A stretch of 64,000 nucleotides of DNA from Martelella mediterranea (GTDB lineage Bacteria > Pseudomonadota > Alphaproteobacteria > Rhizobiales > Rhizobiaceae). Positions within the stretch are counted from its first letter, which is position 1; each line of letters begins with the position of its first letter. The translations under genes and the position numbers were made by a program. The stretch is from positions 1 through 64,000 of the forward strand of contig NZ_SMAR01000003.1 in assembly GCF_004342225.1 (NCBI RefSeq). Direction: 5' to 3'. Under the pieces are notes generated by a model. That model had not been told where the DNA came from and made no database searches. It worked only from the letters and a program-made list of their open reading frames with translations. Of the stretch, positions 45,849 through 56,004 are shown piece after piece.

Positions 45849-46649
45849 ATGATCTATCTGCGTTATGCCTTCGTGGCGATTGTCCTGCTGATTACAACCC
45901 TCATTCTGGCGCCATTGCAGATGCTCTGTCTGTGGCGCAGGTGGACGCTTGCCCGCAAGTTGCCGCGCTACTGGCATATCGTTGCCTGTTTCGTGCTTGG
46001 TATCCGGGTTCATATGCGTGGCCGGATAGAGCCGCGCCGTCCCCTGATGCTGTCTGCTAATCATACATCCTGGCTGGATATCATCGTTCTTGGACGCGTC
46101 GCTGATGTGGCCTTTATCGCCAAGTCCGAGGTGAAGTCGTGGCCGGTGTTCGGGCTGTTTGCCCGGTTGCAGAATTCAGTCTTTATTGAGCGCGGTGACA
46201 GGCGCGGTACGGGAAAGCAGATTGGAACGATTGCTGCGCGTTTGACCGGCGGAGAGATCATCATTCTGTTTCCCGAAGGCACGACCTCTGACGGAAATCG
46301 CCTCTGGCCTTTGAAGTATTCACTGTTCGGTGCGGCATCGAGTGCTGTTTCGGAAGTGCCGGAGGGCAAGGTTTATGTTCAGCCGGTTGCCGTTGCCTAT
46401 ACCGGGATCCAGGGAATGCCTATGGGCCGGTTTCAGCGGCCGATTGTGGCCTGGCCCGGTGATGTGGAAATGCTGCCCTCGCTTGCAGCCGTGATCAGGG
46501 CTCGTGCCCTTGATGTTGATGTTTGCTTCGGCGAAAGTGTTGTCTTTGATGCCACGACGAAGCGCAAGGTGGCGGCAATTGAAATCGAAGACCGGATGCG
46601 CCGCCTTCTGGCTGAGCGACTGCGCGGACGCCCGGGACTGCCGGACTGA
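45849..46649 (+). CDS. plsC: 1-acyl-sn-glycerol-3-phosphate acyltransferase
   Basis: A 266-residue membrane-bound enzyme making phosphatidic acid. The catalytic HX4D is NHTSWLD, the substrate motif is FPEGTTSDG, and one or two hydrophobic N-terminal segments (about 4-25) anchor it. The GTG at 45816 with AAGGA before it would overlap the fur stop and is an alternative start; ATG 45849 fits homologue length. It follows fur. Confidence 0.9.
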   Translation: MIYLRYAFVAIVLLITTLILAPLQMLCLWRRWTLARKLPRYWHIVACFVLGIRVHMRGRIEPRRPLMLSANHTSWLDIIVLGRVADVAFIAKSEVKSWPVFGLFARLQNSVFIERGDRRGTGKQIGTIAARLTGGEIIILFPEGTTSDGNRLWPLKYSLFGAASSAVSEVPEGKVYVQPVAVAYTGIQGMPMGRFQRPIVAWPGDVEMLPSLAAVIRARALDVDVCFGESVVFDATTKRKVAAIEIEDRMRRLLAERLRGRPGLPD

Positions 46650-46697
46650 CGATTTTTTTGATTTTCTCCGGTTCAAATCCGCGTTAAAAGGCGCGCC

Positions 46698-48086
46698 ATG
46701 ACAGAACAGACAATATCGACACAGCAGGATGCGGCGACAGCCGCCAGCAATCAGCGCAAGGTCTTTATCAAGACCTATGGCTGCCAGATGAATGTCTACG
46801 ATTCCGAGCGTATGGGGGAGGCGCTGGCGGCTGATGGTTATCAGCAGACCGAGGAAATTGAAGACGCTGATCTTATCCTGCTAAACACTTGCCATATTCG
46901 CGAAAAAGCTGCGGAGAAGGTTTATTCCGCTCTTGGCCGCTATCGTGAGCTGAAGGCCAGGCGGCTGAAGCAGGGCCGGGAAACCCTGATTGGTGTTGCC
47001 GGTTGTGTTGCGCAGGCTGAAGGTGAGGAAATTCTGCGTCGTGCGCCTGATGTCAGTGTCGTTATCGGGCCGCAGACCTATCACCGTCTGCCAGAGGCGC
47101 TGCAAAAAGCCAAAGCCGGACAGCGTATCGTTGATACCGAATATGCGGTGGAAGACAAGTTTGACTATCTGCCCAAGAAAGAACGCTCTGCGCAGCCGAA
47201 AAATGTAACTGCGTTTCTGACTGTGCAGGAAGGTTGCGATAAGTTCTGTACGTTCTGCGTTGTGCCTTATACACGCGGTGCTGAGGTCTCGCGCTCCCGC
47301 CAGCAGATTGTTGATGAGGCCCGGCGTCTTGCTGAAAACGGAGTGCGTGAGATCACGCTTCTCGGCCAGAATGTAAACGCCTGGCATGGCAGCGGCCCTG
47401 ATGGGGCAGACTGGGGGCTGGGCGAGCTTCTGTTCGATCTGGCAGACGTAGACGGCATTGAGCGGTTGCGCTACACAACCAGCCACCCGCGGGATATGGA
47501 TGAGCGCCTGATGGAGGCCCATCGTGACCTGCCCAAGCTGATGCCATATCTGCATCTGCCGGTTCAGGCAGGCTCTGATCGTATCCTTAAAGCGATGAAC
47601 CGTCGCCATACGGCTGAAGAATATCTGGCGCTGATCGAGCGTATTCGTCAAGCGCGGCCGGATATTGCCTTGTCCGGGGACTTTATTGTCGGCTTTCCAG
47701 GTGAAACAGAAGACGATTTTCAGGCTACGCTCGATCTGGTGGAAAAGGTCCGCTACGCGCAGGCCTTTTCTTTCAAGTACTCTCCGCGTCCCGGCACACC
47801 CGGTGCTGACATGAAGAATCATGTACCCGAAGATGAGAAGGCCGACAGGCTCCAACGGCTTCAGGCCATGCTGACACAGCACCAGCTTGAGTTTGCACAA
47901 TCGCGTATCGGCATGGAAATGGATGTTCTGCTGGAAAAGCCGGGACGCCAGGCCGGACAGTTGATTGGTCGTTCACCATGGCTTCAGGCCGTTGTTCTGG
48001 ATGGGGCTGGAGCGGCTATTGGCGAGATGGTTCGCGTCAGGATCGTCGATGCAACCGCCAACAGCCTTGCTGCCCAGCGGATCTGA
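46698..48086 (+). CDS. miaB: tRNA-2-methylthio-N6-dimethylallyladenosine synthase
   Basis: A 462-residue radical SAM methylthiotransferase acting on i6A37 of tRNA. The N-terminal domain holds three cluster Cys ([23 protein letters not shown]), the radical SAM domain the CxxxCxxC in [12 protein letters not shown], and the end a TRAM domain. It is followed by phoH and ybeY, the common order. Confidence 0.95.
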   Translation: MTEQTISTQQDAATAASNQRKVFIKTYGCQMNVYDSERMGEALAADGYQQTEEIEDADLILLNTCHIREKAAEKVYSALGRYRELKARRLKQGRETLIGVAGCVAQAEGEEILRRAPDVSVVIGPQTYHRLPEALQKAKAGQRIVDTEYAVEDKFDYLPKKERSAQPKNVTAFLTVQEGCDKFCTFCVVPYTRGAEVSRSRQQIVDEARRLAENGVREITLLGQNVNAWHGSGPDGADWGLGELLFDLADVDGIERLRYTTSHPRDMDERLMEAHRDLPKLMPYLHLPVQAGSDRILKAMNRRHTAEEYLALIERIRQARPDIALSGDFIVGFPGETEDDFQATLDLVEKVRYAQAFSFKYSPRPGTPGADMKNHVPEDEKADRLQRLQAMLTQHQLEFAQSRIGMEMDVLLEKPGRQAGQLIGRSPWLQAVVLDGAGAAIGEMVRVRIVDATANSLAAQRI

Positions 48087-48218
48087 ATATCTGTGACGGT
48101 GCCGTGAAATCGCCTTGTGAGTAAGACAATTTGCTTCACAAAGACAAATTTCGCGTTTAGCCTTCTGTTTATGAAGAGCGCCTTGCCAGAGAAGACTCAG
48201 TTTTGGGATCTCGGATTT

Positions 48219-48291
48219 CCTGTCTTTGACAGGGCAGTTTCACACGCATCTTTGTCAATCACAGTGCGGTTCAATCCGGATAAAACCGGAT
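48219..48291 (+). promoter_or_regulatory. Two short perfect hairpins in the phoH leader
   Basis: CCTGTC-TTT-GACAGG (48219-48233) and ATCCGG-ATAAAA-CCGGAT (48274-48291) lie in the 241-base miaB-phoH gap, 37 bases before the phoH start. They could be operators or leader stems. Nothing else is supported in this gap. Confidence 0.35.
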
Positions 48292-48327
48292 CACCGTGCC
48301 GTTTCGCTGATCAGGGAGCTTGACCGC

Positions 48328-49389
48328 TTGAACGCTACAGAACTGGTTGCAGAGCACGTTACGCAGAAGGATTCTAACCCAGAGGCCAGCCATTTCGTGC
48401 TCACTTTCGAGAATAATCGCTATGCCAGCGAATTATTCGGTCAGTTTGATGAGCATCTGAAATTGCTGGAAAAACAGCTTGGCATCAATGCAGCGCCACG
48501 AGGAAACTCCGTGGCTCTGAGCGGCGCATCTGTCGCCACCAATCAGGCCCGGCGGGCCCTCGATTATCTTTATGCGCAGCTTCAGAAAGGCGCGAGTGTG
48601 GAAAAATCCGATGTTGAAGGGGCAATTCGTATGGCGCAGGCCGCCGACGATCAACTGACCCTTCCGACAATGGAACGCAAGGCACGCCTTTCCATGTCGC
48701 AGATTTCGACGCGCAAGAAGTCGATTGCTGCCCGCACGCCAATGCAGGACGCTTATATCCGTGCCATGGAGCGCAATGAACTTGTGTTTGGTGTCGGTCC
48801 TGCGGGTACCGGAAAGACCTATCTGGCCGTCGCCTATGCAGCACAGCTTCTGGAGCGCGGAGCGATTGAGAAAATTATCCTTTCGCGCCCCGCAGTGGAG
48901 GCTGGTGAAAGGCTTGGTTTCCTTCCGGGGGATATGAAAGAAAAGGTCGATCCCTATCTCAGACCGCTTTACGATGCGCTTTATGATATGATCCCCGGTG
49001 AGCGCGTAGAACGGGCGATGACGGCTGGTGTGATCGAGATCGCGCCGCTGGCTTTCATGCGTGGCCGGACCCTGACGAATGCCGCTGTCATTCTGGATGA
49101 AGCGCAGAACACGACTTCTATGCAGATGAAAATGTTTCTGACGCGTCTTGGTGAAAATTCCCGTATTATTGTCACCGGCGATCCCAGTCAGGTGGATCTG
49201 CCGCGCGGTATGCGCTCGGGCCTGATTGAGGCCCTAGACGTTTTGAACAATGTCGAGGGCGTTTCAACCATTCGTTTTTCAGACAAGGATGTGGTCCGTC
49301 ATCCGCTGGTTGCCCGCATCGTGGCAGCGTATGAGGGCGGAGACAGGACACCACACCAAAAGTCTGATGACGATAACGGTGACGCCTGA
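48328..49389 (+). CDS. ybeZ: PhoH-like ATPase (YbeZ type)
   Basis: A 353-residue P-loop ATPase, probably a helicase-like partner of YbeY in ribosome and RNA metabolism. Walker A is VGPAGTGKT, Walker B VILDEAQN, with [19 protein letters not shown] between them. The TTG at 48328 is chosen since GGGAGC precedes it by about 10 bases and homologues begin with an N-A-x-E-L leader; the frame is open further upstream without homology. Just before ybeY. Confidence 0.9.
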   Translation: MNATELVAEHVTQKDSNPEASHFVLTFENNRYASELFGQFDEHLKLLEKQLGINAAPRGNSVALSGASVATNQARRALDYLYAQLQKGASVEKSDVEGAIRMAQAADDQLTLPTMERKARLSMSQISTRKKSIAARTPMQDAYIRAMERNELVFGVGPAGTGKTYLAVAYAAQLLERGAIEKIILSRPAVEAGERLGFLPGDMKEKVDPYLRPLYDALYDMIPGERVERAMTAGVIEIAPLAFMRGRTLTNAAVILDEAQNTTSMQMKMFLTRLGENSRIIVTGDPSQVDLPRGMRSGLIEALDVLNNVEGVSTIRFSDKDVVRHPLVARIVAAYEGGDRTPHQKSDDDNGDA

Positions 49390-49390
49390 A

Positions 49391-49897
49391 ATGGCATCGT
49401 TTGATTTTCAGCTGGTCTGCGAAAGCGGGAACTGGCCGGACGAAGATGTGCTTGAAAATCTCGTCAAAGAGGTGATTTCGGCAGCGGCCTTGCTTCTGGA
49501 ACAAGAAGAACAGCAGCCTTTTCCCGATGGCGAGGTTGAACTGTCGCTCGTCTTCACCGATGATAACGATGTGCGCGGGATCAATGCGGAATGGCGTGGC
49601 ATGGACAAGCCGACAAATGTCTTGTCTTTTCCCGCCTTTCCTGTTGCCCCCGGTGAGATGCCCGGACCGATGCTGGGCGATATCGTTTTAGCTTTCGAGA
49701 CGGTCGAACGGGAGGCTGGCGAACTGGACAAGAGCTTTAACGAGCATCTGACGCATCTTCTGACCCATGGTTTTTTGCATCTTTTGGGTTATGATCACAT
49801 CGAAAAACAGGAAGCGGAGCTTATGGAGGGTCTTGAGACTCGCATTTTGGCCGCACTTAACCTATCTGATCCGTATCAGGGTACGGACCCGGTTTAA
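49391..49897 (+). CDS. ybeY: Endoribonuclease YbeY (16S rRNA maturation)
   Basis: A 168-residue zinc-dependent RNase in 16S rRNA 3' processing and ribosome quality control. The zinc motif H-x3-H-x5-H is in [11 protein letters not shown]; the conserved Arg is in [20 protein letters not shown] 49391 starts just after the phoH stop with GGTGA before it; an in-frame ATG at 49367 overlaps phoH and is an alternative. In rhizobia, YbeY also affects small-RNA regulation. Confidence 0.92.
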   Translation: MASFDFQLVCESGNWPDEDVLENLVKEVISAAALLLEQEEQQPFPDGEVELSLVFTDDNDVRGINAEWRGMDKPTNVLSFPAFPVAPGEMPGPMLGDIVLAFETVEREAGELDKSFNEHLTHLLTHGFLHLLGYDHIEKQEAELMEGLETRILAALNLSDPYQGTDPV

Positions 49898-49910
49898 CGC
49901 TTAAGGAACG

Positions 49911-51149
49911 ATGAACCATCAACAGACCGCACCGCTGCGGGAAAGCGGACAGGATTCGTCAAACGGATCTGAACTCGAGGAACCAAACAGTCCGGTTTCG
50001 GACACGGACTCGAGAAAACCCACAGGCTCACCTCTCAAAGGTCTCCTCATGCGCTTTCGGCGCAGTGGACATGGCACGTCGCGTTTGCGCGAAGATCTGG
50101 CTGATGCGCTTTCTGAAACTGGAGGCGACAGCGACTTTTCGCCTGAAGAGCGCGCCATGCTCAACAATATATTGCGCTTTCGGGAAGTGCGGGTCGAGGA
50201 TGTCATGGTTCCGCGCGCCGACATTGACGCGGTCGATCAAAGCATTTCCGTTGGCGAATTGTTGCTGATCTTTGAGAATTGCGGCCATTCGCGCATGCCG
50301 GTTTATTGCGAGACGCTGGATGACCCGCGCGGTATGGTCCATATACGCGATCTCCTTTCCTATATTTCCAAACAGGCGCGTGGCAAACGGCGTCGTCGGG
50401 CAACTGCGACCAACCGAAATGGTCATAACGCCTCGGTGAAGCCACAAAGCCACAAAGAAACAAACGCTCAGAACGTTCTGGACCTGACCCGCGTCAGTCT
50501 CGATAAATCAGTTGCGGATGCCGGTATCATCCGTCCTGTCCTCTTCGTGCCACCTTCAATGCTGGCCTCGGATCTGCTGCAGCGTATGCAGGCCGGCCGT
50601 ACACAGATGGCACTGGTTATCGACGAGTATGGAGGCACGGACGGACTCGTCTCCCACGAAGATATCGTGGAGATGGTGATCGGTGAGATCGATGATGAGC
50701 ATGATTCAGAAGAAGCGATGTTCACCAAGGTTTCCGAGGACGTGTTCTTAGCGGACGCGCGTGTTGAGCTTGAGGATATTGCAGAGGCCATCGGCCCGGA
50801 TTTCGAAGTTGGTGAGCACACGGAAGACGTGGACACGCTTGGCGGACTGATCTTCTCGGAGATTGGTCGTATTCCCGCACGTGGCGAGGTGATTCAGGCG
50901 CTTCCGGGCTTCGAGGTTCATATTCTCGATGCCGACCCACGCAGAATTCGCCGTGTCCGGGTGCTGCGCAAACGCAGTCCGGCCCGCAGGCGACACGCGG
51001 CCCGTGCTGGCGTGGCCGAAGCCATCGCTCCGGAAGATATGCTGGATGCCGGTCACGCCCCAGAGGTTCTGGAAGAAATCAGGCCTGCAGATGATAGCGC
51101 AGAGACTGTGGAAGAAACGCCGTTCAAGGCCGTAAGGCACGGCGGTTAG
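49911..51149 (+). CDS. CorC/HlyC-type CBS domain protein (YbeX)
   Basis: A 412-residue soluble protein: a basic N-terminal part (1-85), a CBS pair starting at VEDVMVPRADIDAVD (about 98) with a basic insertion about 165-185, and a CorC_HlyC domain (about 275-355, VFLADARVELEDIAEAIG). There is no DUF21 membrane domain, so it resembles CorC/YbeX, linked to Mg/Co efflux and ribosome quality. The C-terminal 60-residue tail is extra. AAGGA precedes the ATG; lnt follows after 5 bases. Confidence 0.88.
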   Translation: MNHQQTAPLRESGQDSSNGSELEEPNSPVSDTDSRKPTGSPLKGLLMRFRRSGHGTSRLREDLADALSETGGDSDFSPEERAMLNNILRFREVRVEDVMVPRADIDAVDQSISVGELLLIFENCGHSRMPVYCETLDDPRGMVHIRDLLSYISKQARGKRRRRATATNRNGHNASVKPQSHKETNAQNVLDLTRVSLDKSVADAGIIRPVLFVPPSMLASDLLQRMQAGRTQMALVIDEYGGTDGLVSHEDIVEMVIGEIDDEHDSEEAMFTKVSEDVFLADARVELEDIAEAIGPDFEVGEHTEDVDTLGGLIFSEIGRIPARGEVIQALPGFEVHILDADPRRIRRVRVLRKRSPARRRHAARAGVAEAIAPEDMLDAGHAPEVLEEIRPADDSAETVEETPFKAVRHGG

Positions 51150-51154
51150 GGCGG

Positions 51155-52654
51155 GTGGTTACGCAGGCAGCTGCCGGATTGCAACGTCTTAAGGACGTGC
51201 TCCAGTCGCTTGAAGGGCCTCGGCGTTTTCTGGTCTTGTTTCTCCTGGGTGCACTGGCCAGTTTTGCATTGGCGCCGTTTGGTCTGGTGCCTATCATGTT
51301 CGCGGTCTTTCCCTGCCTCGTTTTGATGCTTGATGCGAACCTCAGCGCCGCACCGCTCCGGGCGCGTCTGCGCAGAGGTTTTGTCACGGGCTGGTGGTTT
51401 GGTTTCGGCTATTTCGTCGCTGGCCTCTGGTGGCTTGGCGTTGCCGTTTTGAAGGATGCCGCGCATTTTGCCTGGGCCTTGCCCTTTGCCGTCTTCGGTC
51501 TTCAGTCTGTGCTGGCCGTTTTTTATGGCTCTGCCACGGCAGCTGCGGCACTCGTTCCGCGCAGCGGATTTCTTCGGATCGCAGCTCTTTCTGTGGCTTT
51601 TGCTCTTGCGGAGTGGCTGCGCGGCCATGTGGCCAGCGGCTTTCCCTGGAATGCACTCGCTTATACGGCTGTTCCGATCCCTCTTTTTATGCAGATCGTA
51701 CGTCTGACCGGAATTTACATCCTGAGCGGTTTTGCTGTGTTTGTTTTCGCCGCTCCCGCTCTGGCGTTCTCCGGGAAGCGGGAGAAGTATCTCGGCTTTG
51801 CGCTGGCCCTGATTCTTGTTTGCTTCGATATCGGATATGGCCTGCATTCACTTTCGCGTGAACGGGAGCCGGAGGGACGCTCGGTTATCTTTCGACTGGT
51901 TCAGCCAACTTTTGATGATCAGCTTTGGCGCACGCCTGACGGGCGTTCATCTGTTTTTTCAACCCTTGTCGCTCTGTCTTCCGAGCCAGCTGAAGTCCCC
52001 GGTGAAGCGCCGGATGTCATCGTGTGGCCCGAAAGCATACTGCCTTTTCTGCTGGAAGAGCGTCCGGATGCAAGAACCGTCATCGGGGAAATGCTGAAAC
52101 CCGGGCAGGTGCTTGTTTTTGGCGCGGCAAGGTTCGCCGCCCGAACACCGGATGGCTGGCCCAAATTTTATAACGCTGTTTACGCTCTGAATGACCAGGG
52201 AGAAACAATCTCCATTGCCGGCAAAACCCATCTTGTCCCATTCGGTGAGTACCTGCCTTTCGAGAGCTCCTTGCGTTCGTTGGGGCTTGATACGCTTTCT
52301 TCGCTTGCAGGCAGCTACATTCCCGCGCCGAACCGTCAGATGTTGTTGCTCCCTGGTGGTCTCAGACTCTTTCCGCTGGTTTGTTACGAAGCGATTTTTC
52401 CGCGTTTGATAAGAGGACAGGCGTCGGATGCAGATGTTCTGATCAACCTGACTTATGACACCTGGTTTGGAAAAACGCCGGGGCCTTATCAACATTTCGC
52501 ACAGGCACGGCTTCGTGCCGTCGAGGCTGGGAAGCCTATGATTCGTGTCGGTGAGAATGGCGTTAGCGCCATGATTTCAGCGTCCGGGCACATTCTTGAG
52601 CGGCTGCCTTTCGATGAGCGTGGCCTCAGGGATGTGAAATTGACACTCCGATAA
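51155..52654 (+). CDS. lnt: Apolipoprotein N-acyltransferase
   Basis: A 499-residue inner-membrane enzyme that adds the third acyl chain to lipoproteins, the step after LspA. Eight or so hydrophobic segments fill residues 1-235; the nitrilase-like periplasmic domain has the catalytic triad Glu in WPESILPF, Lys in KTHLVPFGEYLPF and Cys in VCYEAIFP. It starts with GTG 5 bases after the CorC gene. Confidence 0.94.
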   Translation: MVTQAAAGLQRLKDVLQSLEGPRRFLVLFLLGALASFALAPFGLVPIMFAVFPCLVLMLDANLSAAPLRARLRRGFVTGWWFGFGYFVAGLWWLGVAVLKDAAHFAWALPFAVFGLQSVLAVFYGSATAAAALVPRSGFLRIAALSVAFALAEWLRGHVASGFPWNALAYTAVPIPLFMQIVRLTGIYILSGFAVFVFAAPALAFSGKREKYLGFALALILVCFDIGYGLHSLSREREPEGRSVIFRLVQPTFDDQLWRTPDGRSSVFSTLVALSSEPAEVPGEAPDVIVWPESILPFLLEERPDARTVIGEMLKPGQVLVFGAARFAARTPDGWPKFYNAVYALNDQGETISIAGKTHLVPFGEYLPFESSLRSLGLDTLSSLAGSYIPAPNRQMLLLPGGLRLFPLVCYEAIFPRLIRGQASDADVLINLTYDTWFGKTPGPYQHFAQARLRAVEAGKPMIRVGENGVSAMISASGHILERLPFDERGLRDVKLTLR

Positions 52655-52683
52655 GGTGTGGCTTGATTATAATTTCGCAAAAT

Positions 52684-52824
52684 ACTACCTTTGGTAGTCA
52701 AAATGTCTTCTGTTTTAGTTTCTCCGTACTCACGCTAAGGTTTCGCAATTCACGCTGAATTGACCGGAAAACCATAAAATTGCATAGTGAGATGCTTCCA
52801 CACGCAACTAGGGCTTTTTGTTGC
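52684..52824 (+). promoter_or_regulatory. Cluster of repeats in the praR promoter region
   Basis: Three repeat types stand before praR: ACTACC-TTT-GGTAGT (52684-52698); two direct TCACGCT(A/G)A copies 20 bases apart (52730 and 52750); and GCAAC-N11-GTTGC (52804-52824). The latter resembles the CAAC/GTTG dyads reported for PraR-type regulators and may be an autoregulatory site (inference). Confidence 0.4.
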
Positions 52825-52899
52825 CCAAATCTTGTGGTTGTATTATGGGAGGTGAGCTATGGCTCGGGTCACTCGCCAAGTTCGAACTAAGGAAGAAAA

Positions 52900-53313
52900 A
52901 TGACAGAAAACAAAAAGAAGCCGAACCCGATCGACGTTCACGTCGGGAGTCGGATCAGATTGCGCCGTACGATGCTGGGAATGAGTCAGGAAAAGCTTGG
53001 TGAAAGCCTTGGAATCACCTTCCAGCAAATTCAGAAATACGAGAAGGGTACCAACCGCGTTGGCGCCAGCCGCCTTCAGAATATTTCGACCATTCTGAAT
53101 GTACCGGTTTCATTCTTCTTTGAAGATGCGCCGGGTGAGCACGGAACCAGCGCTTCGGGCATGGCAGAAGCCTCCAGCTCCAGCTATGTGGTTGACTTTC
53201 TTTCGTCGTCAGAGGGGCTTCAGCTCAACAGGGCTTTTGTGAAGATCAATGACCCGAAGGTGCGTCGCAAACTGGTGGATCTCGTGAAAACTCTGGCGGC
53301 TGAAGCAGAGTAA
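52900..53313 (+). CDS. praR: XRE family regulator, PraR/PhrR type
   Basis: A 137-residue regulator with one helix-turn-helix at about 15-75 (GSRIRLRRTMLGMSQEKLGE, FQQIQKYEKGTNRVGASRL) and a short C-terminal regulatory part. Length, the EKGTNRVGASRL helix and position between lnt and metK are those of rhizobial PraR (PhrR), a repressor tied to biofilm and quorum-sensing genes. AAGGAAG precedes the ATG. The promoter region is rich in repeats, compatible with autoregulation. Confidence 0.85.
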   Translation: MTENKKKPNPIDVHVGSRIRLRRTMLGMSQEKLGESLGITFQQIQKYEKGTNRVGASRLQNISTILNVPVSFFFEDAPGEHGTSASGMAEASSSSYVVDFLSSSEGLQLNRAFVKINDPKVRRKLVDLVKTLAAEAE

Positions 53314-53346
53314 GATACGGACTGAACAGGGTGGTTCGTATGTTAC

Positions 53347-53468
53347 TCACCGCCACTGCGGCGGTGAAACTGCTATTCGCTCATGATAGATGGTCGGTTC
53401 GCACTGGCTCTGGTGTTGTGAGCCATGCCAACGATGCAGAAGGCACACCTGCCTTCTGCTACCTTTTT
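53347..53468 (+). ncRNA. Candidate structured small RNA or metK leader between praR and metK
   Basis: About 120 bases hold a strong first hairpin TCACCGCC/GGCGGTGA (53347-53367), a longer imperfect stem closed by GCTCA (about 53379-53383) and TGAGC (about 53418-53423), and an ideal terminator. No coding frame crosses it. It might be a free sRNA, the praR 3' end, or an attenuator for metK. It lacks the conserved core of SAM-II. Confidence 0.45.
53436..53468 (+). terminator. Rho-independent terminator upstream of metK
   Basis: A perfect 9-bp stem GCAGAAGGC/GCCTTCTGC with a six-base loop, followed by TACCTTTTT. Confidence 0.85.
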
Positions 53469-53596
53469 ATCCGGAAACTTTATGCTTGAGCTGATACGCA
53501 AAGCTCACATAAACGTATATTTATATTGTTGTGCGCTTGTCATTTGTGGGCGAAATGTCTAACAAATTCGGGCAAGTTTCTATGTGGGGAATCCCG

Positions 53597-54835
53597 ATGC
53601 GCACCAATTATCTCTTTACAAGTGAATCTGTTTCCGAAGGTCATCCAGACAAAGTCTGTGACCGGATTTCTGACGAGATTGTCGATCTGGTTTATCGTGA
53701 GGCGGTGAAAACCGGGGTTGACCCCTGGAAGGTCAGGATTGCTTGCGAGACTCTGGCAACGACAAACCGTGTCGTCATTGCCGGGGAAGTGCGTTTGCCG
53801 CCAAGCCTGATGAAGCTTGATAAGAACGGCAATGAGATTGTTAATCCTTCCCGTTTCAAATCGGCAGCGCGTCGTGCGATCCGAAATATCGGATATGAAC
53901 AGGACGGGTTCCACTGGAAGACTGTACGCATCGATGTTTTGCTGCATGCGCAGTCGGCCCATATCGCGCAAGGTGTTGATAGCGCATCCGACAGGCAGGG
54001 GGACGAAGGGGCAGGCGATCAGGGAATTATGTTTGGTTTCGCCTGCCGTGAGACGCCGGAGCTGATGCCCGCCCCGATCTACTACGCCCACCGTATTCTC
54101 CAGACACTGGCCGATGCCCGCAAAGCCGGGGAAGGCGATGTCGCTCTGCTGGGGCCTGACGCCAAGAGCCAGGTGACTGTACGTTATGAAAACGGCAAGC
54201 CCGCCGAGGCGGTTTCGATCGTTCTTTCCACCCAGCACTTTGATGAAAGCTGGGATTCGGCCAAGGTCCGCAGCGTTGTCGAGCCTTATATTCGTGAAGC
54301 TCTTGGTGAGTTGCCGATTTCCGACAGTTGCGATTGGTACATTAATCCGACCGGCAAGTTTGTAATCGGCGGTCCCGATGGTGACGCCGGTCTGACGGGC
54401 CGTAAAATCATTGTTGATACCTATGGCGGTGCAGCACCGCACGGCGGCGGTGCATTCTCTGGCAAAGACACGACAAAGGTGGACCGTTCTGCCGCATATG
54501 CTGCCCGTTACCTGGCCAAAAACGTCGTTGCCGCAAACCTGGCCGAAAAATGCACGATACAGCTTTCGTACGCGATCGGTGTTTCGCAGCCGCTATCCGT
54601 CTATGTCGATTTCCATGGCACAGGTAAGGTCAAGGAAGAAGAGGTTGAGCTTGCGATCCGCGAAACCATGGATCTTTCGCCCTCAGGTATCCGCCGTCAC
54701 CTGAACCTGAATAAGCCAATTTATGCCAAAACAGCAGCTTATGGTCATTTTGGTCGTAAAGCCGGGCGTGATGGTTCGTTCTCGTGGGAACGTCTGGATC
54801 TCGTGCGTCCGTTAAAGCAGGCCCTTAAAGGCTGA
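53597..54835 (+). CDS. metK: S-adenosylmethionine synthetase
   Basis: A 412-residue enzyme making SAM from methionine and ATP. The N-terminal [14 protein letters not shown] holds the ATP-binding His; DQGIMFGFA and [16 protein letters not shown] are the P-loop and catalytic Lys motifs. ATG 53597 follows GGGGAAT and starts with the rhizobial [11 protein letters not shown] leader. SAM feeds the many methyltransferases here (TrmB, TrmH, MiaB). Length fits the alphaproteobacterial form. Confidence 0.96.
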   Translation: MRTNYLFTSESVSEGHPDKVCDRISDEIVDLVYREAVKTGVDPWKVRIACETLATTNRVVIAGEVRLPPSLMKLDKNGNEIVNPSRFKSAARRAIRNIGYEQDGFHWKTVRIDVLLHAQSAHIAQGVDSASDRQGDEGAGDQGIMFGFACRETPELMPAPIYYAHRILQTLADARKAGEGDVALLGPDAKSQVTVRYENGKPAEAVSIVLSTQHFDESWDSAKVRSVVEPYIREALGELPISDSCDWYINPTGKFVIGGPDGDAGLTGRKIIVDTYGGAAPHGGGAFSGKDTTKVDRSAAYAARYLAKNVVAANLAEKCTIQLSYAIGVSQPLSVYVDFHGTGKVKEEEVELAIRETMDLSPSGIRRHLNLNKPIYAKTAAYGHFGRKAGRDGSFSWERLDLVRPLKQALKG

Positions 54836-54864
54836 CGGCATTTGCCGGTTGTGCGGAGATATCA

Positions 54865-55569
54865 ATGAACAGTACCGGTGACAGTAATAACCCGGCGGGC
54901 AAAGCATTCTTTGGCCGCCGAAAGGGCAAACCCCTGCGTGCGCGACAGGCCCGGAATCTGGATGAGCTGCTGCCGCAGCTTACGCTCGACCCGGCCACAC
55001 CATCGCCTGCGAACCTTTCTCAGCTGTTCGACAGCCCGGTAACGCGGTTCCGTATGGAGATCGGCTTCGGCGGTGGTGAACATTTAATCCACCGTGTGCA
55101 GGAAAATCCCGATACAGGCTTCATCGGCGTCGAACCGTTCATAAATTCAATGGCCAAACTTTTAGGTCAGATTGAGGGGCAGGGGATCGGCAATATTCGC
55201 CTTTACGACGATGACGCAGCTGAAATTCTTGACTGGCTGCCTGGCGCCTCACTCGATCATATTGATCTTCTCTACCCAGACCCGTGGCCAAAGCGGAAGC
55301 ACTGGAAGCGTCGTTTCGTCTCACAGAAAAATCTGGAGCGGTTTCATCGCGTTCTCAAGCCAGGCGCATTGTTCTGCTTTGCTTCCGATATCGAAACCTA
55401 TGTCAACTGGACATTGCTGCATTGCCGCCGGCATGGTGGATTTTGTTGGACCGCGCGTTCAGCCGACGATTGGCGCACACCATATGACAACTGGCCGGGC
55501 ACACGCTACGAAGCCAAGGCCAAGCGCGAAGGCCGCCAGACGGCCTATCTGACATTCAGGAAAATCTGA
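54865..55569 (+). CDS. trmB: tRNA (guanine-46-N7)-methyltransferase
   Basis: A 234-residue SAM-dependent enzyme. It has the SAM motif [17 protein letters not shown], and the family [16 protein letters not shown] 50-residue basic N-terminal part ([14 protein letters not shown]) is typical of the alphaproteobacterial form. It starts 29 bases after metK, as in other rhizobia, probably in one transcript. Confidence 0.95.
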   Translation: MNSTGDSNNPAGKAFFGRRKGKPLRARQARNLDELLPQLTLDPATPSPANLSQLFDSPVTRFRMEIGFGGGEHLIHRVQENPDTGFIGVEPFINSMAKLLGQIEGQGIGNIRLYDDDAAEILDWLPGASLDHIDLLYPDPWPKRKHWKRRFVSQKNLERFHRVLKPGALFCFASDIETYVNWTLLHCRRHGGFCWTARSADDWRTPYDNWPGTRYEAKAKREGRQTAYLTFRKI

Positions 55570-55660
55570 TGCGGCTGCTACGGACCGGGTGGAAAGGTCG
55601 CCGCTCGGCGACCATAGGCATGAAACCGGCTGTCAAAGCCATCGGTTGCTTCATTGTCTG

Positions 55661-55921
55661 TCAGTGAAGCGTGGCGGTTTTGATATCGTCTTCCATCGCC
55701 TTGAAGAAGATGCTCGTCCGGTTTTCGGTCAGCAGAATAAGAGAACCATCGGCGTCGAAAAGCGCCCACAGACTGTCGGCCTTTGAATGCAGGTTTGCCG
55801 CATCGGGAAACTGACGGATTGCCTCTTCCAGCGCCAACTCGCGGAAATAGCCGATATGTCCGGCGCCGAGGCTGGCAAGGTGAATGGTATCGTTGCAAAT
55901 TTCTGCGCGCAGCGGTTCCAT
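55661..55921 (-). CDS. DUF1150 family protein
   Basis: An 86-residue protein matching the rhizobial DUF1150 family (LGAGHIGYFRE near residue 18, LWALFDADGSLILLTENR in the middle). Function is unknown. It lies 83 bases after the Hsp20 gene in the same direction, the standard arrangement in this order, which suggests a heat-shock role beside the small chaperone (inference). Confidence 0.8.
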   Translation of the reverse strand: MEPLRAEICNDTIHLASLGAGHIGYFRELALEEAIRQFPDAANLHSKADSLWALFDADGSLILLTENRTSIFFKAMEDDIKTATLH

Positions 55922-56004
55922 GAATGCGGAGGCCTTTCAAGCGGTCTTGGTTTGAAGTCTGGTCCTGTAACCGGTTTGAACCCGGCAAGACCAAGCTGAC
56001 CCAC

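Noticed and set aside
46664-46685. GGTTCAAATCC-like T-loop suggesting a tRNA before miaB
   Set aside because: No D-arm, anticodon arm or acceptor pairing around it; it lies in a short AT-rich spacer between plsC and miaB.
46881-47900. Long leftward frame opposite miaB
   Set aside because: Antisense shadow of an intact miaB; no ribosome-binding site or family motif.
53478-53530. Possible SAM-II riboswitch upstream of metK
   Set aside because: A small GAGC/GCTC stem exists, but the conserved GATAAATGTAGCTAAAAAGG-like core that forms the pseudoknot is absent.
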